A DNA stretch of 51,121 nucleotides from positions 1-51,121 of the forward strand of contig JALSRK010000048.1 of NCBI GenBank assembly GCA_026984795.1, read 5' to 3'. How positions within the stretch are numbered: the first letter of the stretch is position 1; every line of letters starts with the position of its first letter. Both the position numbers and the translations under genes were made by a program. Positions 17,005 through 26,091 of the stretch are shown piece after piece. The DNA comes from Solibacteraceae bacterium (lineage in GTDB: Bacteria; Acidobacteriota; Terriglobia; Bryobacterales; Bryobacteraceae). The notes under the pieces are model-generated. The model was not told the DNA's origin and made no database searches. It saw nothing but the letters and a program-made list of their open reading frames with translations.

Positions 17005-18183
17005 GTGAAGATCCACACCAAAGCCGTCCATGCGGGCGACCGGAAGCGGCCGAAGCCGCAGATTCCCGTGACGACGCCGATCTACGCGGCCGCGAGCTTC
17101 ATCCCGGAGTCGGCCGAGCAGGTGGACCGCATCTTCGCGCATGAGATCGAGGGCTACAGCTACTCCCGCTACGAGAATCCGACGAACCTGGCGCTCGAAG
17201 AGCAGGTGACGGCGCTCGAGAACGGCTTCGGCTCGCTTGCCTGCGCCTCGGGGATGGCGGCGCTCGAGACGGCCATCGTTACCGCGGTGACCGACCGCCG
17301 GCGGTTTGTCCTTGCGGCCGATGCCCTCTACGGGGCTACCTACCGGCTGCTGTGGAACGTGCTGGAGCCGCTGGGGATCGAGTCGTCGCTGGTGGACGTC
17401 TGCGACCTGGCGGCGGTGGAGCAAGCCCTCGAGCGGCACAAGCCCGGGTGCCTGCTGATGGAGACGATCTCGAACCCGCTGCTGCGGGTCGGCCCGATCG
17501 ACAAGATCGCCGCGCTGTGCCGGGAGGCCGGTTGCGTGCTGATCGTGGACAACACCTTCGCCACGCCGCTGTTGGTGAGGCCCATCGAGCTGGGGGCGAA
17601 CCTGGTAATGCACAGTGCGACCAAGTACCTGGCCGGCCACGGCGACGTTCTCGGCGGGCTGGTGACGACCGACGAGGCGCACTACGAGACGCTGCGGGCG
17701 CTCTCGCGGACCAAGGGGCCGGTGATGGGGCCGTTCGAGGCCTACCTGACGATGCGCGGCGTGAAAACGCTGCCGTTGCGGATGGAGCGGCAGTGCCAGA
17801 ACGCCCGGAGAATCGCCGCGTGGCTCAGGGAGCACCCGAAGGTGGCCCGGGTCTACTATCCGGACGACCCCGCCCATCCCGACGCCGAGACCGTCCGGCG
17901 GCTGCTGCCGGAGAACCTCTACGGGGCGATCGTGAGCTTCGAGCTGCGAGAGGCGGCGGAGCCGGAGCAGGTCTACGCCTTCCTGGACCGGCTGAAGCTG
18001 ATCGTCAAGGCTACGTCGCTTGGCGACGTCCACTCGATGATCCTGTACCCGCGGGTGAGCACCCACCGGGACCTGGCCCCGAAGCAGCGCGAGCGGATGG
18101 GGATCCGCGACAATCTGGTGCGCTTGTCCGTGGGCATCGAAGACGCCGGTGACATCATGGCGGACCTGGATCGGGCGCTCTGA
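17005..18183 (+). CDS. PLP-dependent Cys/Met metabolism enzyme (cystathionine gamma-synthase/lyase family)
   Basis: A 392-residue fold-type-I PLP enzyme of transsulfuration. The PLP-binding lysine is Lys207 in HSATKYLAGHGDVLGG. SRYENPTN, the CASGMAA turn, DNTFATP and the C-terminal RLSVGIED segment are all canonical. Family members make or break cystathionine, sulfhydrylate O-acetylhomoserine or cleave methionine; these cannot be told apart here. The GTG start at 17005 follows cysS by 5 nt, with GAGGAAG inside the end of cysS as a possible ribosome-binding site. The pairing suggests a role in cysteine formation. Confidence 0.88.
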   Translation: MKIHTKAVHAGDRKRPKPQIPVTTPIYAAASFIPESAEQVDRIFAHEIEGYSYSRYENPTNLALEEQVTALENGFGSLACASGMAALETAIVTAVTDRRRFVLAADALYGATYRLLWNVLEPLGIESSLVDVCDLAAVEQALERHKPGCLLMETISNPLLRVGPIDKIAALCREAGCVLIVDNTFATPLLVRPIELGANLVMHSATKYLAGHGDVLGGLVTTDEAHYETLRALSRTKGPVMGPFEAYLTMRGVKTLPLRMERQCQNARRIAAWLREHPKVARVYYPDDPAHPDAETVRRLLPENLYGAIVSFELREAAEPEQVYAFLDRLKLIVKATSLGDVHSMILYPRVSTHRDLAPKQRERMGIRDNLVRLSVGIEDAGDIMADLDRAL

Positions 18184-18249
18184 GACCACACAAGAGCGCG
18201 GCCGGAGATCTTGTGGCGTCCCGGGGGGGAATCGCCCAGCCTGCCGCGA

Positions 18250-19233
18250 TCAGTGACCCCGGCCGCCGCCGGCGCCGCCGCGGCCGATAGTCCCGCCGCC
18301 ACCACGGGAACCCGTGGTCGTCGTGGCCGCCGTCCCGGTAGTTGTCGTACTCACACCGGTGCCGCTGACCGAGACGCCGCGGCTGCCGACCACGACGTAG
18401 CCGTGATGCGGGCTGAATGCCCCGCCGCCTCCCCCGCCGAAGGCGGGTCTCGGAGGCGAATAGACCAGGTAGACCTGGGCGGGGCTCCAGAACGAGTAGC
18501 CGAAGGGGCTGTAGTAGATGCCGCCGGCGGGCACGAAGGTGAAGAGCCCGAAATAGGGGTTCCACCGCCAGCCGCTCACGTTCCAGGGAATGCCCCAGCG
18601 GTCCATGTACCGGGCGGCGGAGAGGTTCGCCATGGCCATATAGGAGGAGCGGCGGGCGCTCCAGCGGTAGAGGGCGTCGTTCTGCTTGGGATCGAACTTC
18701 GTGGCGACGAGGAACGGCTCCAGCTCGACGATCTTGCCCTTCTTGGCCACCAGGACCTCGTCGTCCTTGAATACCCGGGCTTTGCCTTTATAGACCCTGA
18801 GCTGGAGCGGGTCGGAATCGAGCCGGTAAAGCCCCTCATGCTCGAAGTGGATGACGGCATTGCCGGCAGTGAAGGTGACCGAGTTGTCCTTGAGCAGCTC
18901 GACGGCCTCGATGAGCGCCGAACCATGGAGGAACTCCACCCGCGTGTCGGTGAGCCGGTTGGAGATCATCTTGATGGCGCTGTGCTCGGCCAGGCGGAGC
19001 ACGACGCCGGGCGTCAGCAAGACTTCCGCCCGTCCCAACTCGGTTTCGAGGACGTCACCCTCGTCCATCTGGGGGAACTTGGCGAACTCCATGACCACGG
19101 GCTCGCCGTCGAGCAAGACCTTCCCCTCGATGTGGTGGACCGCCCCGGCGCGGGCGGAGACGATGGATTGGGCTGGCGCGACCGCGGCGCAAACCGCGAC
19201 CAGCAACAAGGTGCGTAAGGCGATGCGCGTCAT
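18250..19233 (-). CDS. exported FecR-domain-like protein with Gly/Ser/Thr-rich tail
   Basis: A 327-residue protein with a signal peptide (about 1-21, ending VAPAQS). A FecR-like beta region follows (about 25-165), with blocks such as GDVLETELGRAEVLLTPGVVLRLAEHS. Then come a tyrosine/tryptophan/proline-rich segment (about 205-270) and a low-complexity tail of glycine runs and Thr-rich stretches (VSTTTTGTAATTTTGSRGGGG). There is no transmembrane helix after the signal, so it is probably periplasmic or surface-exposed. The ATG at 19233 is chosen because a signal peptide starts there; much longer in-frame starts run through the promoter of the divergent gene. No sigma factor is adjacent, so a FecR-type anti-sigma role is unsupported. 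Confidence 0.65.
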   Translation of the reverse strand: MTRIALRTLLLVAVCAAVAPAQSIVSARAGAVHHIEGKVLLDGEPVVMEFAKFPQMDEGDVLETELGRAEVLLTPGVVLRLAEHSAIKMISNRLTDTRVEFLHGSALIEAVELLKDNSVTFTAGNAVIHFEHEGLYRLDSDPLQLRVYKGKARVFKDDEVLVAKKGKIVELEPFLVATKFDPKQNDALYRWSARRSSYMAMANLSAARYMDRWGIPWNVSGWRWNPYFGLFTFVPAGGIYYSPFGYSFWSPAQVYLVYSPPRPAFGGGGGGAFSPHHGYVVVGSRGVSVSGTGVSTTTTGTAATTTTGSRGGGGTIGRGGAGGGRGH

Positions 19234-19657
19234 GACACCGGCCACCTTTCTTCGGGCCTCACAAGCATGAACCCGGCTACCGGCCCGGGGTTGCGCTCCG
19301 TGGACCCAAGAGTCAGAACAGGAGGCCCCGGCTGGCTCCCAAGTCCATACTGGCCTGTTTGTTAGACGCCTGTCAAGGACCGATCGTTGCCCGGATCGCC
19401 CCCCCATCTTCGACCGGCGGCCCCTCCCGGCCGGCGCGCCGATGGGGGACAGTGGCCGTTTGGACCCAAAAAAAGCCGAGACTATTCCGAACCTCGGCGG
19501 GCCCGGCGGCATCACATTTGAAGGAAAACCGGCGGCGAAAACCGCCGCTCCGGCCTCTCTTGGACGAGCAGGTCCGCGGAGAGGGCCGGCCAGCGGCGCG
19601 CGCCAACTCCGATGCGCGGCCGCCGGCCGGCACAACCAGACCGATTGGAGGAGCACC
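19234..19657. other. divergent intergenic region
   Basis: 424 bases between the minus-strand FecR-like gene and the plus-strand LEA-like gene. A minus-strand TTGACA at 19371-19376 could be the -35 box of the FecR-like gene, though no good -10 follows at the right distance. The LEA-like gene has GGAGGAG just before its ATG but no promoter I can name. No other gene is supported. Confidence 0.35.
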
Positions 19658-20272
19658 ATGAAAGAGTTACAAGTTGCAGCCCTGTTGCTGGGCGCGGCGT
19701 GCCTGCTGGCGGCGGGTCCGCCGGAGAAGGTCTCGAAAGCGGGCGAGAAGACCGCCGAAGCGGTGGGAACGGCGAAGAAGAAGACGGTGAAGGGCGTCGA
19801 GAAGGCCGGGGAGGCGACCGAAAAGGGCGTCAAGACTGCTGCCGACGCCACCGCCGAGGGCGTGGGCGAGGCGATGGGCGCGACGTCGGAAGCGGCCGGC
19901 GCCGCCAAGCAGAAGACTCTCCACGGGGCGAAGAAAGCCAAAACGGCCACCGCCGAAGGGGCCGGGACCGCCAAAGACAAGACGGTGGCCGGGACAGCGA
20001 AAGCCAAAGGCGCCACGGTGAAGGCGGCCGAGGTGACCAAAGAGAAGACGGCCGCAGGAGCCCACAAGACCAGGAAAACCACTGTAGAGGCGGCCGAAGT
20101 CACGAAGGAGAAGACCGTCGAAGGGGCTGCAAGAACCAAAGAGGTGACCGCAGAGACGGCCGTGGCGGTGGGCGAAAAGACGAAGGAAGGAGCCGAGGCG
20201 ATCGGCGCCGAGTTCAAGAAGCTCGGCCACAAGACCAAAGAGACCGTCAGGGGCGTGACAAAGAAGAAGTAG
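19658..20272 (+). CDS. exported LEA-like Ala/Lys/Thr/Glu repeat protein
   Basis: A 204-residue protein with a short signal peptide (about 1-19, LLLGAACLLAAG) and then an almost cysteine- and aromatic-free chain of Ala, Lys, Thr, Glu and Gly in loose 11-residue repeats. Units such as TKEKTAAGA, TKEKTVEGA and TAEGAGTAKDKT recur. This is the composition of group-3 LEA proteins, which are disordered in water and form amphipathic helices on drying, protecting membranes or proteins. The ATG at 19658 has GGAGGAG 4 nt upstream. Alternatives are an apolipoprotein-like or envelope-associated coiled-coil protein. The function is inferred from composition only. Confidence 0.65.
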   Translation: MKELQVAALLLGAACLLAAGPPEKVSKAGEKTAEAVGTAKKKTVKGVEKAGEATEKGVKTAADATAEGVGEAMGATSEAAGAAKQKTLHGAKKAKTATAEGAGTAKDKTVAGTAKAKGATVKAAEVTKEKTAAGAHKTRKTTVEAAEVTKEKTVEGAARTKEVTAETAVAVGEKTKEGAEAIGAEFKKLGHKTKETVRGVTKKK

Positions 20273-20293
20273 CCGCTCAGGCGGTTTCCCTGT

Positions 20294-20333
20294 CCCGCCG
20301 GACCGGAGATTCCGAAGGCTGCCGGCCGGCGGG
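20294..20333 (+). terminator. strong GC hairpin after the LEA-like gene
   Basis: CCCGCCGGACCGG (20294-20306) pairs with CCGGCCGGCGGG (20322-20333), 12 pairs with one bulged base. It lies 22 nt past the LEA-like stop codon. There is no T run, so the terminator role is tentative. Confidence 0.4.
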
Positions 20334-20373
20334 AACCCCAGCCGTCCCAGAATGCGCTCCGAGCGGGCCTTGT

Positions 20374-20379
20374 TATTCT
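20374..20379 (+). promoter_or_regulatory. -10-like hexamer of a likely leaderless M16 peptidase mRNA
   Basis: TATTCT ends exactly 6 nt before the ATG at 20386, which has no ribosome-binding site. Confidence 0.45.
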
Positions 20380-20385
20380 GGGCAC

Positions 20386-21729
20386 ATGCGCACGTTGTTA
20401 CTCACGCCCGCCGGAGTGGCGGCGCTGCTCGTGGTGGTAGCGGGTTTCGCATCGCTGGCGGCGAGCGGGCCGCGGCTGGCGGTCTCCGAGCACAAGCTGG
20501 CCAACGGAATGAAGATCCTCATTCACGAGGACCACGACATCCCGAACGTGGCCATGTACTTCTTCTATAAGGTGGGCTCGCGCAACGAGCGTCCCGGAAC
20601 CACCGGCATCTCCCACTTCTTCGAACACATGATGTTCAACGGGGCCAAAAAGTACGGCCCCAAGCAGTTCGACATCGTCATGGAGCGCCACGGCGGGGCG
20701 AACAACGCCTACACGAGCCGGGATCTGACGGTCTACACGGACTGGTTCCCCCGCGAGGCGCTGGAGGTGATCTTCGATCTCGAAGCCGACCGCATCCAGA
20801 ACCTGAACTTCGATCCGAAGATCATCGAATCCGAGCGCGGCGTCGTCTACAACGAGCGGAAGATGGCGGTGGACAACTCGAACCGGGGCACGCTCTACGA
20901 GCAGCTCAACGCCGCCGCCTACACAGCGCACCCCTACGGCTGGCCGGTGGTGGGCTGGGCCTCGGACATCGAATCTTGGACGATGGAAGACCTCGAGCAG
21001 CACTTCCGCATGGGCTATGCGCCCAACAACTGCCTGGTGGTGGTGACCGGCGACGTAACGCCGGAAGAGGTGCTGAAGCTGGCCAGGAAGTATCTGGAAC
21101 CGATCCCCAGCCACGATCCGCCGCCGCCGGTGCGGACCAAGGAGCCGGCGCAGCAGGGCGAGCGGCGGGTGGAGGTGCGGCGCCCGGCGCAGTTGCCCCA
21201 CCTGCTGGTGAGCTACCACGTGCCGGAGACGCGTCATCCGGACTACTATCCCCTGGAGGTGCTCGGGGCGATCCTGGCGGAAGGGCGGAGCTCGCGCCTG
21301 TACCGGCGGCTGGTGGACGGCGGGCTGGCGATCAGCGTCGATTACTCGCACGATCTCTCGCTCGACCCGGGCCAGTTCGTCTTCTCGGTGCGGCCGCGTT
21401 CCGGCGTGGAGGTGGCCGAGATCGAGAAAGCGCTCTACGAAGAGCTGGACAAGGCGGGCGCCGGGGGCGTGAGCGCCCGGGAGCTCGAAAAGGCCAAGAA
21501 CCTGCTGCTGGTGGATCTCTACGACGAGATGAAGACGATCGCCGGCAAGGCGAACCTGATCGGGCGGGCGGAGATCTATTTCGGCGGCTATCGGGAGGTG
21601 TTCCAGTTCGACCGGAAGCTGGCCGGGGTCACCGCCGAGGACGTCCAGCGGGTGGCGCGGCGCTACTTCCACCGCAAGAACCGGACCGTGGCCGTGCTGG
21701 TTCCCGAGCGCGAGGGGGGTGCGGAATGA
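20386..21729 (+). CDS. M16 family zinc peptidase, catalytic subunit, exported
   Basis: A 447-residue pitrilysin/insulinase-type metallopeptidase. The inverted zinc motif HFFEH is at residues 77-81. The distal zinc-ligand glutamate is expected in the ESERGVVYNE segment about 70 residues on. An N-terminal hydrophobic stretch (about 5-27) suggests export. Both half-domains are present, including the C-terminal GRSSRLYRRL region. It overlaps the next gene by the ATGA arrangement. Active and inactive M16 proteins encoded side by side commonly form a heterodimer. Confidence 0.88.
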   Translation: MRTLLLTPAGVAALLVVVAGFASLAASGPRLAVSEHKLANGMKILIHEDHDIPNVAMYFFYKVGSRNERPGTTGISHFFEHMMFNGAKKYGPKQFDIVMERHGGANNAYTSRDLTVYTDWFPREALEVIFDLEADRIQNLNFDPKIIESERGVVYNERKMAVDNSNRGTLYEQLNAAAYTAHPYGWPVVGWASDIESWTMEDLEQHFRMGYAPNNCLVVVTGDVTPEEVLKLARKYLEPIPSHDPPPPVRTKEPAQQGERRVEVRRPAQLPHLLVSYHVPETRHPDYYPLEVLGAILAEGRSSRLYRRLVDGGLAISVDYSHDLSLDPGQFVFSVRPRSGVEVAEIEKALYEELDKAGAGGVSARELEKAKNLLLVDLYDEMKTIAGKANLIGRAEIYFGGYREVFQFDRKLAGVTAEDVQRVARRYFHRKNRTVAVLVPEREGGAE

Positions 21730-23114
21730 AGTGCTTCGTCCTCTTGTTCGCAATTGCCGCGATGGTGGCCTTAGCCCAAGTCCGGCTTCCCAGCTTCACG
21801 CGGCGGACGCTGGCCAACGGCGTCGTGCTCCAGTTGATGGAGAAGCGGGACGTGCCGATGGCGACGCTATCGGTGGCCGTGCGGGGCGGGGCCGAAGCGG
21901 ACCCGGCGGAGAAGGCGGGGCTGGCCTCGGTGACGGCGGAGGCGTTGCGGAGGGGTACTAAGAGCCGCACGGCGGCGGAGTTTTCCGAGCAGCTCGACTT
22001 CATCGGGGCGGGCTGGTCGGTGAACATGGACGAGCAGTCGGCGCGGATCGCCACCGAGTGCTTGAGCAAGGACCTGGACCGGGCCCTCGACCTACTGGCC
22101 GACGCCGTGCTTCATCCGGTCTTCCCGGAAGACGAGGTAAAGAAGCTGCTCCGGCAGCGGATCGACGGCGTCCGGGCGCTGAAGGACGACCCGCGCACCC
22201 TGCCGTCGCGGTACTTCCGGGAGTTCTTCTACCCGGCGGGCCACCCCTACCGGCGGCAGCGGGGCGGCGACGAGCTGACGCTGGCGAGGATTTCCCGCGA
22301 CGACCTGGCCGCCTTCCACCGGCGGCAGTACGTGGGCCGGAACCTGATCGTCACCGTGGTGGGCGACATCGACGCCGCAAAGCTGGCCGCCCGGCTGGAG
22401 GAGATCTTCGGCGCGGCGCCGGCGGGCGAGCGGTACGAGTGGGTGGCGGACGTCCCGCCTCTCGGGCACGAGAAACCGCGGCTTCTGCTGGTGGACAAGC
22501 CGGGGGCGACGCAGAGCTACTTCATCATCGGCCGGCCGGGCATCCACCGGACGCATCCGGACCGGGTGCCGATGATCCTGGTGAACACGCTCTTCGGCGG
22601 GCGGTTCACGTCGCTGCTCAACGACGAGCTGCGGGTGAACCGCGGCCTCACCTACGGCGCCTATTCGCGGGTGGACCAGCGGCGGCTGCCGGGAGCGCTG
22701 GCGCTGGTGAGCTACACGGGCACGGCGACGACCCGGGAGGCGATCGACGTATCGCTCGAAGTCTTGAAGCGCTTCCACGAGAAGGGCGTGACGGCCGAGC
22801 AGTTGGCGTCGGCCAAGGCTTACGTGAAGGGCCGTTTCCCGACGCAGAGCCTGGAGACCTCGGCGCAGTTGGCTTCGGTCCTGGTGACGCTGGAGATCTT
22901 CGGCCTGGGGCCGGAGGAGATCGACGAGTACTTCCAGCGGATCGATGCGGTGACGGTGGAAAAGGCCAACGAAGTGGTGAGGAAGTACTACCGGGCCGAG
23001 AACTTGCAGTTCGTCGTGGTGGGCGACGCCTCGAAGATCAAGGACCAGCTCGGCGGCTACGCTGAACAAATAAAAGTGGTCCCGGCGTCCAGGCCCGGCT
23101 TCGGCGCCGACTAA
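21726..23114 (+). CDS. M16 family peptidase-like protein, non-catalytic partner
   Basis: A 462-residue M16 homologue with a signal peptide (about 1-17). The zinc motif is absent: the position of HxxEH reads AGLASVTAEALRRGT. The C-terminal half keeps the R/Y pair segment (GGRFTSLLNDELRVNRGLTYGAY) that completes the active site of the catalytic partner in known heterodimers. The ATG at 21726 overlaps the upstream TGA, and a GAGGGGGG site precedes it. It is therefore probably made in equal amounts with the active subunit just upstream. Confidence 0.87.
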   Translation: MKCFVLLFAIAAMVALAQVRLPSFTRRTLANGVVLQLMEKRDVPMATLSVAVRGGAEADPAEKAGLASVTAEALRRGTKSRTAAEFSEQLDFIGAGWSVNMDEQSARIATECLSKDLDRALDLLADAVLHPVFPEDEVKKLLRQRIDGVRALKDDPRTLPSRYFREFFYPAGHPYRRQRGGDELTLARISRDDLAAFHRRQYVGRNLIVTVVGDIDAAKLAARLEEIFGAAPAGERYEWVADVPPLGHEKPRLLLVDKPGATQSYFIIGRPGIHRTHPDRVPMILVNTLFGGRFTSLLNDELRVNRGLTYGAYSRVDQRRLPGALALVSYTGTATTREAIDVSLEVLKRFHEKGVTAEQLASAKAYVKGRFPTQSLETSAQLASVLVTLEIFGLGPEEIDEYFQRIDAVTVEKANEVVRKYYRAENLQFVVVGDASKIKDQLGGYAEQIKVVPASRPGFGAD

Positions 23115-23360
23115 GATCCTCGATCTCATTGAATCGGCTGAATTTCCCGCTTCCACCCTGTTGAAATCGGCTCTTCCTGACGATTAAAGGCGTGTCAGGG
23201 ATTCTGCCCGTCTGATCGGGCGGCGCCCGGGGCGGCCGGGGCTGGCCGTGAGAGGTTTTCGGCGGCGTCTTCGGGCAAGCGGTCCGGCGGGATTCGGGTA
23301 AGTTCCTGACGACGGCAGCGCAGCGGGGCGAAGCCGCGGCGCGTGATTCAGGAGGATCCC

Positions 23361-24968
23361 TTGCCGTACGCACCGGAAACGAACGAGGAACGGATTCAGG
23401 AGATCGAAAGCGGGGCCAACGGGGCGGTGGCCCGGGCGGTGGCGCTTCATCTGGAGGGCCGGCGAGAAGAAGCCTTACAGGCGCTCGACGAGGCGATGGC
23501 CGAAGGCGAGGAGACGCCGGACCTGCTGGCTGCGCGCGGCCACCTGACGTTCGAGATGGGCCGTTACGAAGACGCCGAGGAGTGCTATCGCAAGCTGCGC
23601 GAGATCGCTCCGGAGCACACCTCCGCGCGGCTGTACCACGCCATGTCGCTGCAGAACCTGGGCCGTTGGGAAGAGGCGGCCGGGGGTTACCGCGAGGTCC
23701 TGGCCTCAGGCGGCGAGCGCGCCGAGGTGCGCACCGGGCTGGGCTCCTGCCTGTTGCATCTGGGCAAGGCCGAGGAGGCTCTGGAACTCTACGAGCAGGT
23801 GCTCGCCGCGGAGCCGGAGAACGAGACGGCGGCGTTCGGCAAGGCGGTGGCGCTACAGAAGTTGGGCCGGTTCGACGAGGCCCGGGCGATCTACGAACAG
23901 ATCCTGGAGCGGAACCCAGAGGCGATGGGCTCGTTGCGCAACATCGTAGCACTGGGGGTCGAGATGGGCGACGACGACCTGATCGACCGGTACGCGACGC
24001 GGCTGCTCGAAGCGGATCCCAAAGCCCGCGCCGCTCTGGCCGCCCTCGCCGGGCGCGCCTTCCGCTCCGAGGACTACGAGCAGGCGGCCACCTATTGCCG
24101 GCGCCTCGCCGAAGCCGAACCCGAAGACTTCGAAGCCCGCTACAACCTGGGCGTGGCGCTGCAGCGCCTCGAGCGCTGGGAAGAGGCCGCCGAAGCCTAT
24201 CGGGCGGCGGTGGAGCTGAAGCCCGACGCGGCGCTCGCCTACCAGAATCTGGGCGTGGCGCTTGCCGAAGCCGGCGACCGTGAAGGGGCCAAAGAAGCGT
24301 TCCGGAAGGCCCTGGAACTGGATTCGACGCTGGTCGATTCGGCCCGCCAGCTCGCCTGGCTGCTCGAGCAGGACGGGGAGAAGGACCAGGCGGCGACGAT
24401 CTACCGGAGTCTGCTCGAAGCCGGACTCGACAATGACTTTGCCGGCTTCCGCCTCGGCGTGCTGCTCATCGACCAGGGCGACTACGCGGGAGCGGTGGCG
24501 ACGCTGCGGGCGTGCTGCGAGGGCGACAATCCCCGCCGCGAGGCGCGCTGGTACCTTGCCCGGGCGTTGTGGCTCAACGGCGACAAGGAAGAGGCCGTCC
24601 GCATCTACGACGAGCTGCTGGCCGACGAGCCGGACTCGGTGGACACGCTGCGGGCGCTGGCGGCCATCTCGCTGGAGACCGGCGAGACGGACCGGGCGCT
24701 CGAACTGCACGAACGGCTGCTCGAGCTGGGCGACAAGACGCCGGAAGTCTGCTACAACGCCGGGCTGCTGTACCAGCAGGCGGGCAAAGAAGAAGAGGCC
24801 ATACGCCGCTACGAAGAGGCCGTCAAGTTGAAGCCTGACTTCGCCGAGGCGCTGCTGAACCTCGGCCATGCGCTGCGCCGCGCGGGGCGGAACGAAGAGG
24901 CGGTCCGCACCTGGCAGAAGGCCCTGGAACTGAAACCGGAGCTGGCCTCCGGGTACTTCACCGGCTGA
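23361..24968 (+). CDS. TPR-repeat protein
   Basis: A 535-residue protein made almost wholly of tetratricopeptide repeats (about 12-14, from about residue 30 to the end). Helical units such as YNLGVALQRLERWEEAAEAYRAA are typical. There is no signal peptide, membrane helix or enzymatic domain, so it is likely a cytoplasmic protein-interaction scaffold. The TTG at 23361 is preferred because AGGAGG ends 5 nt before it; a GTG at 23343 would place that ribosome-binding site inside the gene. The partner is unknown. Confidence 0.82.
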   Translation: MPYAPETNEERIQEIESGANGAVARAVALHLEGRREEALQALDEAMAEGEETPDLLAARGHLTFEMGRYEDAEECYRKLREIAPEHTSARLYHAMSLQNLGRWEEAAGGYREVLASGGERAEVRTGLGSCLLHLGKAEEALELYEQVLAAEPENETAAFGKAVALQKLGRFDEARAIYEQILERNPEAMGSLRNIVALGVEMGDDDLIDRYATRLLEADPKARAALAALAGRAFRSEDYEQAATYCRRLAEAEPEDFEARYNLGVALQRLERWEEAAEAYRAAVELKPDAALAYQNLGVALAEAGDREGAKEAFRKALELDSTLVDSARQLAWLLEQDGEKDQAATIYRSLLEAGLDNDFAGFRLGVLLIDQGDYAGAVATLRACCEGDNPRREARWYLARALWLNGDKEEAVRIYDELLADEPDSVDTLRALAAISLETGETDRALELHERLLELGDKTPEVCYNAGLLYQQAGKEEEAIRRYEEAVKLKPDFAEALLNLGHALRRAGRNEEAVRTWQKALELKPELASGYFTG

Positions 24969-25117
24969 GCGGCCAGAGCCGCGGGCGGTGAAGGGGCGAA
25001 CCGGGGCGCGGTCCCCCGGGGCGGAGAAGGGCCGGACGGGCAGTTCACCCGATCAGCGCCGATAGCAGCGGCGCGGACACTCCTGCCACGCCTCATCGCC
25101 GGAAAGCGCCGGGGCCG

Positions 25118-25555
25118 TCAGCGCACCGGCACGTGGAGGGGGTAGATGTCGCGCTGGTGGGCGATGCGGGGAGGGTCGTCCAGAACGATGGTGACCAGGT
25201 CGAAACGCACCTGCTGCCAGGGGACGCCGGCGCGGCGGACGTAGTCCTGGGCCCCACGGAACAGGCGGCGCCGCTTGCCCTCGCTCATGGCGCGCTCCGG
25301 GCGGGCGTGCTCTTCCGAAGTGCGCGTCTTGACCTCGACGAAGACGAGCTTGTCGCCCTCCCAGGCGACGATGTCGATCTCGGCCGTGCCGCTGCGGGTG
25401 CGGAAGTTCCGGGCGACGACGAGAAAGCCGAGGCGTTCGAGATAGCGGTGGGCCAGATCTTCGCCGCGCAGGCCGGCGGCTTCGCGGGGGCTGAGCAGGC
25501 GGCGCCGGCGCACGTGGCGGGCGTAGTCAAAGAACCGGAACAGGGCCCCGAACAC
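25118..25555 (-). CDS. yraN: UPF0102 / YraN-family nuclease-like protein
   Basis: A 145-residue protein with the full YraN signature: GLRGEDLAHRYLERLGF, RNFRTRSGTAEIDIVAWEG and LVFVEVKTR. These form an endonuclease-like (PD-(D/E)xK) fold with the acidic residues of EIDIV and EVK. The family's role is unsettled, with links to Holliday-junction or DNA processing. The GTG at 25555 shares one base with the TAG stop of the upstream methyltransferase, and AAGGAG overlaps that gene's last codons. Translation is therefore coupled. Confidence 0.85.
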   Translation of the reverse strand: MFGALFRFFDYARHVRRRRLLSPREAAGLRGEDLAHRYLERLGFLVVARNFRTRSGTAEIDIVAWEGDKLVFVEVKTRTSEEHARPERAMSEGKRRRLFRGAQDYVRRAGVPWQQVRFDLVTIVLDDPPRIAHQRDIYPLHVPVR

Positions 25556-26085
25556 TACTCCTTGACGACCTCGAATTCGAAGACGATCACCTTTCCCCGC
25601 ACCACGAAGCACAAGTAGTGCTCCCAGAAGCGGCGAAAGCGGGGGAAGCGGTTCACCAGGAACTCCCAGCCGAGCCACTTCCAGAAACTCAGTAGCTTGA
25701 CGCGGACATTCTTCTCGCGCAATCTCACCGGCGAGTAATAGCCGAAGCCGCCGTGGTCCTCGCCGAAGTAGCGGAACGAGAAGCTGTTGAGGTGCCAGCG
25801 GTGGGTGGGGTCGCAGAAGGAGCTGAAGTCGGTGTAGTGGGGCGTCTCGATGCGGATCAGGGCCCCGGGGCGGGCGAGGCGGTGGAACTCCTCGATGGTG
25901 CGGACGACGTCGGCGACGTGCTCGATGACGTGGATGGCGCGGATCTCGTCGAAGGCCGAGTCGCGGAAGGGGTAAGGGAAGCGGTCGAGGTCGCAGAGGA
26001 CGTCGGCGGCGCTGGCCGGGTTGCGGTCGATGCCCACCGCCCCGGGGTGTTTGTTGATTCCGCAGCCGACGTCCAGGATGCGCAC
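25555..26085 (-). CDS. class-I SAM-dependent methyltransferase
   Basis: A 176-residue protein beginning directly at SAM motif I (RILDVGCGINKHPG). Motif II (GIDRNP), an acidic loop (CDLDRFPYPF) and HVIEHV follow, and then a basic, aromatic C-terminus. The methyl acceptor is not evident; such small enzymes often act on sugars or envelope glycans. The GTG start at 26085 is 6 nt from the end of the aminotransferase gene, so aminotransferase, methyltransferase and yraN form one transcript. The start is tight against motif I, so a few N-terminal residues may be missing from this model. Confidence 0.78.
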   Translation of the reverse strand: MRILDVGCGINKHPGAVGIDRNPASAADVLCDLDRFPYPFRDSAFDEIRAIHVIEHVADVVRTIEEFHRLARPGALIRIETPHYTDFSSFCDPTHRWHLNSFSFRYFGEDHGGFGYYSPVRLREKNVRVKLLSFWKWLGWEFLVNRFPRFRRFWEHYLCFVVRGKVIVFEFEVVKE

Positions 26086-26091
26086 CAGGCA

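Noticed and set aside
19234-20385. Long N-terminal extension of the FecR-like gene reaching 20385
   Set aside because: It would run antisense through the LEA-like gene and remove the signal peptide from the N-terminus. The extra sequence is low-complexity Phe/Ser/Ala mirror of the Lys/Thr repeats.
23115-23360. Near-repeats (TTGAATCGGCTG and TTGAAATCGGCT) as a promoter or binding site before the TPR gene
   Set aside because: There are only two imperfect copies and the -10 match is poor, so I do not list it as a feature.
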